In this document: piece after piece, positions 34,978 through 44,569 of the stretch | Layout of the letters: the number at the start of each line of letters is the position of its first letter | Position numbering within the stretch: position 1 is the stretch's first letter | From: Corbicula japonica | Taxonomy: Eukaryota; Mollusca; Bivalvia; Venerida; Cyrenidae | Reading direction: 5' to 3' | NCBI GenBank assembly: GCA_038501625.1 | Contig: JAZAYU010000726.1 | Coordinates: forward strand, 62,001 to 126,000 | Length of the DNA: 64,000 bases | The notes under the pieces: model-generated | The model's database searches: none | The model's input: only the letters and a program-made list of their open reading frames with translations | What the model was told of the DNA's origin: nothing | Position numbers and translations under genes: made by a program

Positions 34978-35154
34978 AGAAGGATTTGTTTAATTTTGAT
35001 AAAATTATGAAAACCTCGTTGTTGACAAATGTTTTCAATTACATCGCTATTGATTCGCGAAGGTACAATGGAGTGATAACTTTGTTTTAATTTATTTGTA
35101 CACATCTGTACCGGTGATCGCCGAAACCTTTTTTGCGTAAAGGTAGTCAACAAA

Positions 35155-36361
35155 ATGGCGCATTTACTGCCTGTCAAACGGTTCTTTATATTGAAAGAGT
35201 TCATGTGTGAAGATGATTCAGAAATTAAGCTCTTCTTTATGTTTATGATGAGAAAGAACACGTTGATGTTAATTAAAAGATACATGGGGCGACGTTTCAT
35301 TCCGCGAATCGAAGGTATTCAGTTAACATTGAAATGAACATATTTTCGGACATGCATAGAGACAGGTTTATTTCACATTCTGTGTACATTATTTATGAAA
35401 TTTTCATGATAACTTAGTAAGTGTATATGGATTTACTCTTACAAAATTGTTACATTTTGTTAAATTGGTTTGGTGCGATGCAGTTACAGAAAAGATTAAA
35501 GTTTCAACAGAGTTTCAACTCCTGTTTCAAACATATTTTTTTGCAGGTTACAAAAACATTGTGGACGAACTGCCAATCGACTATTTCCAGTCCCACTTTC
35601 GTATCAGTCCATATGTGTTTGAACTGATTCTTGAAGAGGTATCACCCACAATAAGACACTTAGAGAATGGTGGATATCAGCCTGTGTCCCCTAGAATGCA
35701 GCTCCAAATATTTCTTTGGTATCTATGTAACCAAGAATCAATGCGGGAAGTTTCTCAGTTGTATGGTGTCACCAAGTCAACCGTGTACCATATTGTGAAG
35801 AGAGTGTGTGATGCTCTTCTGGCCATGCAAAGTAGGGTATGCAATTATATTATAAATATATGTGCTTTACCGAACAGTTGTGAATGCATGTTTTAAAAAG
35901 TAAATACATGTATAAACTTGTGTTGTAGTAACAAGCTTCACAACAAGCAATTTAAACTAAATATATATGAAATGTGTACATATAATTTGCAGAGCTACTT
36001 GCGAAGTTGAACTGTTAATCTATGGGTTGAAAATTTAAGCACACACTCAAAGCAACATGTTGTGCGGGTACTGGTCAGTAAACTTTATACTGACGTTTTA
36101 TTGAGCTACTAAATCTCAATTAAATATTAAATATCTCCATTTGTAAAACAATTCAAGTTAGTTGTATGTTTTATTTTTTACTAGATTATCCGATGGTCAG
36201 ATAGAAATCGTAGGCAACAGATCTCGGCAGCAGTTCAGGGTGCCTGCGGGTTACCTGGTGTTGTTGGTTTCCTTGATGGAACCCACATTTGGCTTAGAAC
36301 TGTTCTTGGAGGAGATAATGACTACATTAATCGAAAAGGCTATCCATCAATGCAGCTTCAG
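35155..36361 (+). pseudogene. HARBI1-like: HARBI1-like (PIF/Harbinger) transposase, three exons, 3'-truncated
   Basis: Three exons join in phase. Exon 1 is 35155-35314 (MAHLLPVKRFFIL to RRFIPRIEG, donor GTATTC). Exon 2 is 35547-35836, after TTTTTTTGCAG (YKNIVDELPIDYFQSHFRIS to LLAMQSR). Exon 3 is 36185-36361, after TTTTTTACTAG (IIRWSDRNRRQQISAAVQG, LPGVVGFLDGTHIWL, DYINRKGYPSMQLQ). DGTHI holds the first catalytic aspartate and NRKGYPS is the usual following motif. The helix-turn-helix REVSQLYGVTKSTVYHIVK lies in exon 2. A donor (CAG|GTG) follows exon 3, but no exon with the second Asp and the Glu is found before repeats begin near 36400. The reading frame that survives is clean, so truncation is recent or the remaining exon lies elsewhere. 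Confidence 0.85.
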
Positions 36362-36684
36362 GTGTTTTTTTTCTATATGTTGTTTATGCAAAACTATTCC
36401 TTTGTATGAAAAGTAGTTGTAATGATTTCGCAGTGTCTCCATACTATCTTTGGCTTCACAATTGGACCGTTAGGCAGTTGCAACCCGTAACTTATATTTT
36501 CGGCACTCAAATTCCACTTTTAATGGACCACACCATAATGTCCTCGGTCAGAGGCGGGAGGATCCCTAAACTGGGAATTACCAACAACAACTTGAAATCA
36601 TTCTGCTTCTCGCTTTCAGAAGATTAACTTCGCATTCTGAATCAGTTTCATTCAAATTCAATCTAGTTTCATTCTACATTCTGA

Positions 36685-36998
36685 CTGGAGGATCAACTTC
36701 TCTCTGGGCTCTCTCTTTGTGTTTTGTTCCTGACTTTTTAAAAAAACAAGGGATTATAATTTACTGTGTGCTTTCTCTGTGCTTTATGTGGATTTATAAC
36801 TAACTGTTTAATTATTTGTACTTTGTGACTTTTGTGTTTGTGTGTGACTTTCTGTGGATAATTTGGATAATATAAAAGGAAATGGAGATTTAATAAATTA
36901 TTTTTACTAATTCATAATTTTTTGGTAAATGTTTGCTTAGTTTTATTAATGGTTAAAATTTTAGTTTAATTTAAATATCAAGCAATACGTAATTTATA
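36685..36998 (+). repeat. Dispersed repeat A, copy 2
   Basis: Matches 2172-2485 from CTGGAGGATCAAC to CGTAATTTATAAA. Here the repeat passes directly into GC-rich DNA with a TatD-like coding remnant, which suggests that the pair forms one retroelement-like unit. Confidence 0.75.
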
Positions 36999-37437
36999 AA
37001 ATCCGCAGGAGGATGTGGTGCGGGAATTGTTAGAGTGGCTCCTTTCGGAGGGCGTTATTGTGTTGCACGCCAGTGGAAGAGACGACGACACTAAGCCGAG
37101 GAGCCACTCCGCCGGTTGTTGAAGGACGGTCGGGTCTCCCGATCACGGAGGATTCACCTCCACTGTTGATCGGGGTCCAGAGAGCTGGTGAATCCCTAAT
37201 ACCTTTTTCTCCGTTAACTATGGGGTGAGTGAGTTCACCGAGGCCCAGAGGGAGGGGCTGATAAGCATTCCGAGCGACCGTCTGCTCCTGGAGTCCGATT
37301 CTCCCTATTTCCATGAGCTCTATGACCAGAAACTTGACACCGGCCCAGGGGTACGTGCCCCACCTTCACTGAACTGGATCTGGTCGAATCTGCTTATGAT
37401 TTTCGGTAACTGGTGTAACCTAATACCCCGTCATTAG
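36999..37437 (+). pseudogene. TatD-family nuclease C-terminal remnant
   Basis: Plus-strand translation gives VVRELLEWLLSEGVIVLHAS (compare the substrate-pocket strand of TatD proteins), then after disrupted sequence FFSVNYGVSEFTEAQREG followed by LISIPSDRLLLESDSPYF. The IPxDRLLLExDSPYF signature with the metal-binding Asp is diagnostic of TatD-type metal-dependent DNases. Stops between the two segments (around 37120 and 37190) break the frame, so it is dead. TatD-like domains are found inside mobile elements of molluscs, and the position directly after repeat A supports that here. After SPYF the residues no longer look like TatD. Confidence 0.68.
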
Positions 37438-37869
37438 TCTGCCCGACCACGCCCCGGACTGATGTCCAAGCCCTGGAACCACCAACCTAATCCATCCCCT
37501 TGATGTTTTTCCCCTCCCCTTAGGGTGTTAGCCCAAAAGAGTACTTCAAACCTATATCCGCCCCTGTATGATCCAATAACCGAGGGGCCATATGTGGTTT
37601 CCCAGGGCTGTTACCCCTTATTTTGCCCCCCCTCCCGAACCCTTTGGAAGGTTCATTACACACGGGATTGGGGGGAGTGTGGCAGAGACCCCAGCTGGAC
37701 GCTTCCAGAGGATGCCCTCACCAGCCAATGGTTGACTTGTTGTCCGGGAGTCCCTGATGGACCAATTGAAGAAGCCCCCAAGGTCCACGTGGTCGCACCG
37801 GAACGACGGGCCAGCCATTACAGAACACTACTGCAGACTGGTAAGACATTACCATTTTTGTATTGTTGT
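37438..37869 (+). other. GC-rich block, open frame of unknown nature
   Basis: Markedly GC- and C-rich against AT-rich surroundings; a frame stays open from 37525 to 38109. The encoded text (for example LYDPITEGPYVVSQGCYPLF) is proline-rich and unrecognised. The open frame may simply reflect composition. It probably continues the mobile unit that carries the TatD remnant. Confidence 0.35.
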
Positions 37870-38423
37870 ATTGTTTCCATTTTACGCGGCTGGGAGCTGC
37901 ACATGCAAAGACCACCTTCGCAGGTGTTCAGTGGGACTGATCTCTGCGATAGGTACCAGGAGAACATTTGCTTCCAAGATATGTTGGGCGATGAATTATG
38001 TTGCGATCTAGGCACAGACATTCAGGCAAAATACTTTTATTCAGGTTTGAATACTTTTGCAGTGTTTAATATTTTGATAGATCGTGACCCAGCTTGTCAT
38101 GACAACTAACTTCGGGCATTTGTGTACTTGAATATGTAATAAATCAATATAGTTAACTATTCTAATAAGATAAAGAAAATGAATATTTACAAACTCCACA
38201 ACAATGATACTACTTAATTTGCCAAGCACCAAGTTAACCAATCACACATCATTTTAAAAGCTACACTACACTTTTGCATAGGAAATCATTACGTAATATA
38301 TCCTGAATTTAAAAAGTTTCATAAGACGCGTAGTCGAGAAAATTTTATATTGAAGAAGCTGTTTTAATAGATTACAGCATACACTCTGCAATAATGTTAG
38401 GTTGCTGTTATAAGGTTGAATCT

Positions 38424-38690
38424 TTAACCCTTTCCTCCATAGACACACCTTTATTGCGTGGGCAAAAAGTGTAGATCCAGATCAGCCGGCTCATCCATAC
38501 CGTCTGATCAGGATGTGTACTGTTCGCATTTTTATTTGTTAGGTTATTTCTTACCGAAATGCGAACAGTGAATGAATGAATGAATGGGATTTTACGGCCC
38601 GTCGAATGCGAACAGTGAAGATCCCGATCAGACGCCCCGGACATACTAGCTGATCTGGATCTACACTGGTCGCACTTGCGTAAAAATGTG
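38424..38690. mobile_element. PiggyBac-like MITE of the GATCAG family, interrupted by a LINE fragment
   Basis: TTAACCCTTTCCTCCATAG opens at 38424, followed by GTGTAGATCCAGATCAGCC and TTAGGTTATTTCTTACCG, as in the other copies. The right end is eroded. A 32-bp LINE tail with a 15-bp target duplication sits inside it (38558-38619). Confidence 0.75.
38558..38619 (-). mobile_element. Ultra-short LINE insertion (32 bp) with 15-bp target duplication
   Basis: AATGCGAACAGTGAA occurs at 38558-38572 and again at 38605-38619. The 32 bp between them (38573-38604) are TGAATGAATGAATGG then GATTTTACGGCCCGTCG, the reverse complement of the 3' end of the LINE at 5790-7893. The MITE copy is otherwise continuous across the site. 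Confidence 0.93.
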
Positions 38691-39839
38691 TTGTCTGGTT
38701 TATAAATCTGCAGAATAATTTAGAACTTTGTTATTGATCTTTACAGTCAATCAAGCAAGTACACTTTTTTATATATTTTTTGGAAATATAAAGGCTGGTT
38801 CTTGATGAACAGGTTTTGGCTCTTGGCCAACGTTACTATCGGGAAATGCTGGGAAGGCAAGGACGGCAAATTGAAAACGTCAACAAAATGTTTAGACATT
38901 CTGCGTACAGAAATTTCATCCTGTGGCGCCATGGACGCCTCGGTGCTGGAGTGCAAAGAGTGATTCCAAGTTGTTGTGTTCTGAAAACAAGAGGACGGTT
39001 TCCAAGCCCTACGGGCGTGTATACCGGTTTCATACCAGGACGCTTTATTTAAATTGTAATTTTTCAGCCAAGTACATTTTTGCAGAAAGTTAAAGAGTTG
39101 GTTTTTCCTGTTGCTTGTTAATGTATTTTACATACTATTGACAGGGGTCAATGCTGGTTAAAACACTGTTATGAACTGGGTGGTACTGATCTATCTTCAA
39201 GTGGCTAAAAATTGATATTCAGTTTCAACCTGTAAGACCACAATGTCCAAAGAAAAACTGTTTGTGCAATGGACAGTGAAAATGAATTTACAGTCATAAG
39301 TGGTTCAATACATTCCACTTTTTACAAGCCGAAGTTTAAAAAAAAACACTGTGTAAGGGACAGTGTTCCAAGAAGTGAAAATGAATTTACAGTTATATGT
39401 GGTACAGTACATTCCACTAGTTACAAGTTGATGTTAAATGTTTGTTATAGAGGGTTTATTTTGTAATCCCTCGATAATGAACACTATACATTTAATGGAT
39501 GGATTTTTATTTCGACAGTACTGTCCAAGTCCTCACCACATATACAAATGTTTACCGATGTTGCTGTTAGTTTGGAATGTTTAAAAGGTCATTAAAAACA
39601 TGTGCTTAACCGAATCAAAATGATTGAAAATTTGAAAAATACTGCTCTCTCCTTGGTCAAAATATACTGAACCAAAAAAGAAACTTTCGCCAAGTTTGAT
39701 TGTAGATATGTTAGTACAGTTTCAATCCTTTAGGCTGAAAGCTTACAATTTTGTAAAATAATGTATTGTGGTTCTTTTAAAATCGTCATTTTGGAGGAAA
39801 GGATAAGATTGATTGTTGAATTTTAAATTAAAATAAGGT

Positions 39840-40010
39840 ACGGGTCGTTTCTAAAGTTAACAATCAGTAGCGTGTGTGACCGCCGTGTGCGATAAGAGCA
39901 CAAGTTTGTTAATGTCAGCCTGAGGAATATTATTCCATTCTTCAAGCGATGCTGCTCAAAGGTCGTTGTTTGGAGGGTTCGGACGTCGACGTACGTCGCT
40001 GTCAGGCAGT
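39840..40010 (-). pseudogene. Tc1-like transposase C-terminal remnant
   Basis: On the minus strand, around 39955-39870, the translation AASLEEWNNIPQADINKLVL matches the C-terminal region of Tc1/mariner transposases (EEWNNIPQ, INKLV). An in-frame stop lies just before it. ACCGCCGTGTGCGAT near 39880 and ATCGCACACGGCGGT near 40013 are perfect inverted repeats, possibly a folded end of the element. Too short and broken to be functional. Confidence 0.5.
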
Positions 40011-40029
40011 CAGCATCGCACACGGCGGT

Positions 40030-40250
40030 TACTTTATATTGTACTATACTATACTATACTATACTATACTATATACTATACTATACTATACTATACTATA
40101 CTATACTATACTATACTATACTATACTATACTATACTATACCACACCACACCACATACCTTACCATACTTTTCCTTACTAGACTATTAACTATACTATAA
40201 ACTATACTATATACTATACTGTAATGTACCGTACCATACCGTACCGTACC
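40030..40250. repeat. Pentanucleotide microsatellite (CTATA)n
   Basis: Nearly pure (CTATA/TATAC) repeats from about 40040 to 40140, then degenerate CCATAC / CGTACC variants to about 40255. Confidence 0.92.
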
Positions 40251-40617
40251 ATACCATATTTTAACATATCATTTATCTTTTTAATTATTTATACAGCCTT
40301 ATGAAGAGGTATAAACAAATGACAAAGCTGGGATTACAGGGTGTTAAGTGGAAAATGGGGTGGGTTGGGATCTGAGGTGTTAGGGATATTTGGTAGATGG
40401 GTGTGGTATCAGGGGTGTATAGGCTGGGTTGTGTTAACCCTCCAAAAAGACTTAAAGAATAAATTAAGTGTTATTTATTGATATCTTAACTTGGATCAAG
40501 AAACTTTTCGGGGAGGGGGGGGGGGGGGGAGGGGGTGTAATAACTCCTGTCTCACTCCCTAGTTTAAATGACGCCCAATCTAAAGTGTGCTTCATGTCCG
40601 ACTATTCAGATAGTCGA

Positions 40618-41117
40618 NNNNNNNNNNNNNNNNNNNNNNNNNNNNNNNNNNNNNNNNNNNNNNNNNNNNNNNNNNNNNNNNNNNNNNNNNNNNNNNNNNN
40701 NNNNNNNNNNNNNNNNNNNNNNNNNNNNNNNNNNNNNNNNNNNNNNNNNNNNNNNNNNNNNNNNNNNNNNNNNNNNNNNNNNNNNNNNNNNNNNNNNNNN
40801 NNNNNNNNNNNNNNNNNNNNNNNNNNNNNNNNNNNNNNNNNNNNNNNNNNNNNNNNNNNNNNNNNNNNNNNNNNNNNNNNNNNNNNNNNNNNNNNNNNNN
40901 NNNNNNNNNNNNNNNNNNNNNNNNNNNNNNNNNNNNNNNNNNNNNNNNNNNNNNNNNNNNNNNNNNNNNNNNNNNNNNNNNNNNNNNNNNNNNNNNNNNN
41001 NNNNNNNNNNNNNNNNNNNNNNNNNNNNNNNNNNNNNNNNNNNNNNNNNNNNNNNNNNNNNNNNNNNNNNNNNNNNNNNNNNNNNNNNNNNNNNNNNNNN
41101 NNNNNNNNNNNNNNNNN
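40618..41117. other. Assembly gap (500 N)
   Basis: Exactly 500 undetermined bases, a conventional placeholder size, preceded within about 100 bp by a G-rich homopolymer run near 40512-40535. True gap length is unknown. Confidence 0.98.
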
Positions 41118-42519
41118 CATTCTATACGTGCTTCTGTATTTTTATCATTTAAACTTTAACTATTTAATTTATGTTACCAAACTTCCGCCGCCATAAAGTT
41201 CAAAACTTGCCCTTGAATATATGCATTATTAACGAAATACGAATTGATTTATTTTGATTCCTATATTCCCTCTCAAAACCGCATATATCTATGCGTTCTC
41301 TTCTGTGGGTCTATAGTGAACGGTTGGACGCGTCGCAGTTGCAATCCAAATTGAGTTTTACTTGTAAAAGATTTCCGGGGATGCCCGTGACCCCAATGAC
41401 TGCTTCCCCATACACATGCAATATAACGGATCTGATTTCGGTCTTGGGATACTAAACGATAACATTATTTTGACAAGTACAGTAAGGTAGACAACACAAG
41501 CACTATCATTTCTATGTAAGGGCGATCTACTAGAATATACTGCAAGGAATGCAAAACCAGCCTTTAAAGTAAAGAAATAGATGTTTTCAGAACAGTGGCT
41601 TAACGACAATTTTTATGATGATAGATTAATTTAAATACAAATAGTGCTTCTTGAGTTCCTTTAATAGTTTTAGAGAAAATCGTTCAAACAAAAACAAAAG
41701 ATAATAGCAGCATAAAGCTTAAATAAAGCTTAAGTGAAAGTAATAAATGCATCAGCATCCTAATTTATTATTTACTGTCTTTTAACGCTCGTCAACTTCA
41801 AGTTTGACGAGATCTGCTGAACCAACTAAAACTACATTTTATGAATGTTGGTAATGAATACTGAATATTATAAGCGTGGCTTTTCTCTCAATGTACAAAC
41901 AAGTATCGACTGTGGAAGGGAGAATTGTACAATGTATATATGTTCTCTTGTTTATGTTTGTGCATACAGAGAAATGTAAATGGAAATAAACTTGAAACTT
42001 GAAATATCAACTAAATTCACAAATAGTTTGTCAGATACAGTCTGTGTGACTTTAATCGACAGAAAACTGGCCATGTCATTAACTTACATTGGTCCAAAAG
42101 TAAATACATGAACGAATACATACCTACTTATTCTTTTAATTTATTTGCTAATGACCGACTAGCTTTTTGGAAAGCTAAAACTTGTTGAGAATATCTACAG
42201 TCAGCAGAGCCAAAATACGATCAAACGACACCGACAGACTTGCGAATTAACCACGTGGAGAGGCGGAGTTATCCAGCTGATAGTAAAGAAATCGATTGTG
42301 ATTGGTCAAATCGCCCATTGCTTAACCTTGAATGAGGTGTGTATTGAAAAGCGACCTGTGTTTACAATGCAAGAAACAGAAAATTATGACATTTCGATTT
42401 TGAATAAACGGATGTCGGCGAATTAAACATTTGTTGGAAATAGATCAAAACTTCTTAACGGTTTTCTGGGGAGAACATGGGATCCGGCCCGGTCCTTGAA
42501 AGCCGAGCAAAACCTCGAT
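41118..42519. other. Unassigned DNA with a LINE-like 3' end and a promoter-like stretch
   Basis: Around 41880-42005, TGTACAATGTATATATG followed by AAATAAACTTGAAACTTGAA resembles the 3' end and short-repeat tail of a LINE. 42090-42170 is an inverted match of 63900-63975. At 42250-42310 CACGTGG and GATTGGTCAAAT (E-box and CCAAT-type) look promoter-like. No ORF was recognised. Confidence 0.4.
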
Positions 42520-43110
42520 CCACAACTGCTCCAACCTCACCAAAATGGCAACCCACGCTATCCTGCTTGTCACGTGACTGATTTGTTTTTAATCGTTCTT
42601 TTAATATCCTTTCATAGTTGTTCGAACAACATTAAATTGTTTTTTTGTTTTTATTTGTAGCATTATCTTTCAAAGTTCGCATTACTTCTCGAAATATGTG
42701 TATTTTTTTAAAATGCACTACTTTTTATGCCACACAACTACGAAATCTTTCAGGCGTAACTAAACTACTCATGCATATCCAGTTGCTTGTTCACTGCCGT
42801 AGCTGGTCATGATTTCTCTCTACATTTGTTCGATGGAATTTTTGGCATGGATGCTCCAAAATTACACGGAAACTTACCGTCAATCGTTCAGAATTCGTGG
42901 AATAGTGTGCTGCATTGTGCTTCACACTTGTGGAGAACATTTCGGCCTGCTCTCGCGGTGACCACTTACTTGATACGCTCTCGTGGTCGCAATGATACAC
43001 CCGAAGTTAAGGACTGCGCGTCGCAGAGTTCGCAGCATCGTTAGTAAGGCCAATCAAAGCGCTGAAAGCGTTGGAAGACTGGCGCGCACGTTGAAAGCGT
43101 AGCTCCAAGG
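42520..43110 (-). mobile_element. Third, isolated copy of the Helentron 5' region
   Basis: Read on the minus strand from 43110: GCGCGCCAGTC, CTAACGATGCTGCGAACTC, the GTCCTTAACTTCGGGTGTAT segment and the AACTACTCATGCATATCCAG region follow in the same order as at 14640-14960. They are followed by GTCACGTGAC-type E-box (42571-42576) and GCCATTTTGG (42541 region). It holds about 30 bp between the palindrome half and CTAACGATGC that both large arms lack (CAACGCTTTCAGCGCTTTG plus ATTGG). The Helentron coding part is absent. It lies in the same orientation as the right arm. Confidence 0.78.
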
Positions 43111-43681
43111 GAGGAAGCGAGATGTCATCAACGGCGAAATGCACATTAAGGAAATGGAGACATTGCTGTTGATGGTCTTACGTTGGCTGTCATAGGGGAG
43201 CAATGAATAACAATTAGTAGTTTTCATATAAGAATTTAATGTATCAAAACTTTGAAAAACATTTGAAGACGAACAAAAGGAAGGTGGAGAAGAACAAAAG
43301 AATGAAACTTTTCATGCACAGATATCAGTACTCTAAACATATGAAGCTATGTGTATGTACATTTACAGAATGAAAGTAAGTAACACACAAGGCTGCCAGA
43401 GCTTGGAAAGAAAACTGTAGACTCTTACACCCCCATCCGTGGGATTTTGTTTGAGTCTGCTGGTTTCATTGAATAGTTTCCAAGTTGATCCAAGCTTGTG
43501 GCCACCGTAAAGATACACGTATATAGACATTGTTATAATGTAAAATGGATTTCCAAAAACACGCAATATGTAAAAGCAGTACATTGAACTTAAAGCAGTG
43601 AACATAAAGTGAATTTATAGTTGCGTGTAACATAATGATGCAGTGCAACTGTTAAAACTTGTCCTCCATTAGTTATATATA

Positions 43682-44569
43682 CAGGCTGTGAACCAGGTCA
43701 TCTCCAAGATATAGGAAAAATATAGGAATATTTTTGCAACAAATATAGGAGTTTTTGGATGAATTTGAGGCAAAATATAGGAGTTTGGAACTGATAATAG
43801 TTTTGTTTACTTGCACTTATCCAAATGATTTTCACCTGTGCATTTACTGTGTCTACAAGTATCAAGATTTGAAATGTCCACTGTAAAAGTGATGGAAACC
43901 ATTAATTTTAACACCAGCAGCATCAAGCACATCACCAGCATCTAAATGACCATTCAAACAAGGGGGAAATGCATTAACAAGGCCGGATTTTTCAGTTTTT
44001 GCATACAGTCTTTTCCAACAGAGTTGATAACACTCTTTTCAAACTGGAAAACAGGACACAAAAGTCAGCTGAAGAATTATGGTTCAGTCAAGCATGTTTT
44101 TCCAAGTGGTCCATCTTGACATTTTAGACGACCATATACACTATACCAAATGTAAGCTTTCTAGTTTTTGCAGTTGGTGAATAAAAGTTAATGATATTAA
44201 CATTTTTTGCATTTGGTTGCAACTGCAACAAGAATTCTGCATAGAAGTGAAAATTTGTTTTTGTTATGTAAGCCTTAATACATAGAAACCTGCTAAAAAG
44301 TTGTTAGAGAATCAGATTAAAACTTAAGTATACGCCTTCTGCCAAGTTTTCACTAATCTAAAAGCTGAGTTTTGTTCTAGAAATAAAAAGGAAAAAGCAA
44401 AAGCAGTATCAAAGCAATATTAAATCTCTCTTCATTAATAGGCACAACAAATACTGAAAAATATAGGATTATACATAAAAATATAGGAGAAATATAGGAA
44501 TATAGGAGGCTTTTCAGGATATAGGATTCTGATCTTAAATATAGGAGAAATATAGGAATCAGTTGACAG
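43682..44569. mobile_element. Small non-autonomous hAT-like element with ATATAGGA-rich ends
   Basis: CAGGCTGTGAACC at 43682 and GTTGACAGCCTG ending at 44569 are inverted repeats starting with CAG. The flanking octamers TATATATA and TATTTATA match at 7 of 8 positions. Both ends carry many ATATAGGA repeats, probably transposase-binding motifs. No transposase ORF is present. A second, truncated right end occurs at about 45849-45868 within the tandem duplication. Confidence 0.65.

Larger units (their letters stand above)
37870..39052 (+). pseudogene. P2X7 C-terminal-domain-like (P2RX7_C) remnant
   Basis: The clear part is 38813-39052. After GATGAACAG the frame reads VLALGQRYYREMLGRQGR, FRHSAYRNFILWRHGRLGAG, VQRVIPSCCVLKTRGRFPSP and TGVYTGFIPGRFI, then stop. 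The AYR-x3-W-x-G, IPSCC and Y-x-GF motifs in this order are those of the intracellular C-terminal domain of P2X7 receptors, which also occurs alone in many invertebrate genes. A weak upstream half lies at 37880-38045 (SCTCKDHLRRC and, in another frame, YQENICFQDM), recalling the Cys-rich zinc-binding part but frameshifted. A MITE and AT-rich DNA separate the two. No P2X channel domain is present. Confidence 0.65.

Noticed and set aside
40022..40200. Open frames rich in Y, T, I and L
   Set aside because: Translations of the pentanucleotide microsatellite.
40468..41196. Long open frames across the N run
   Set aside because: Produced by undetermined bases in the assembly gap.
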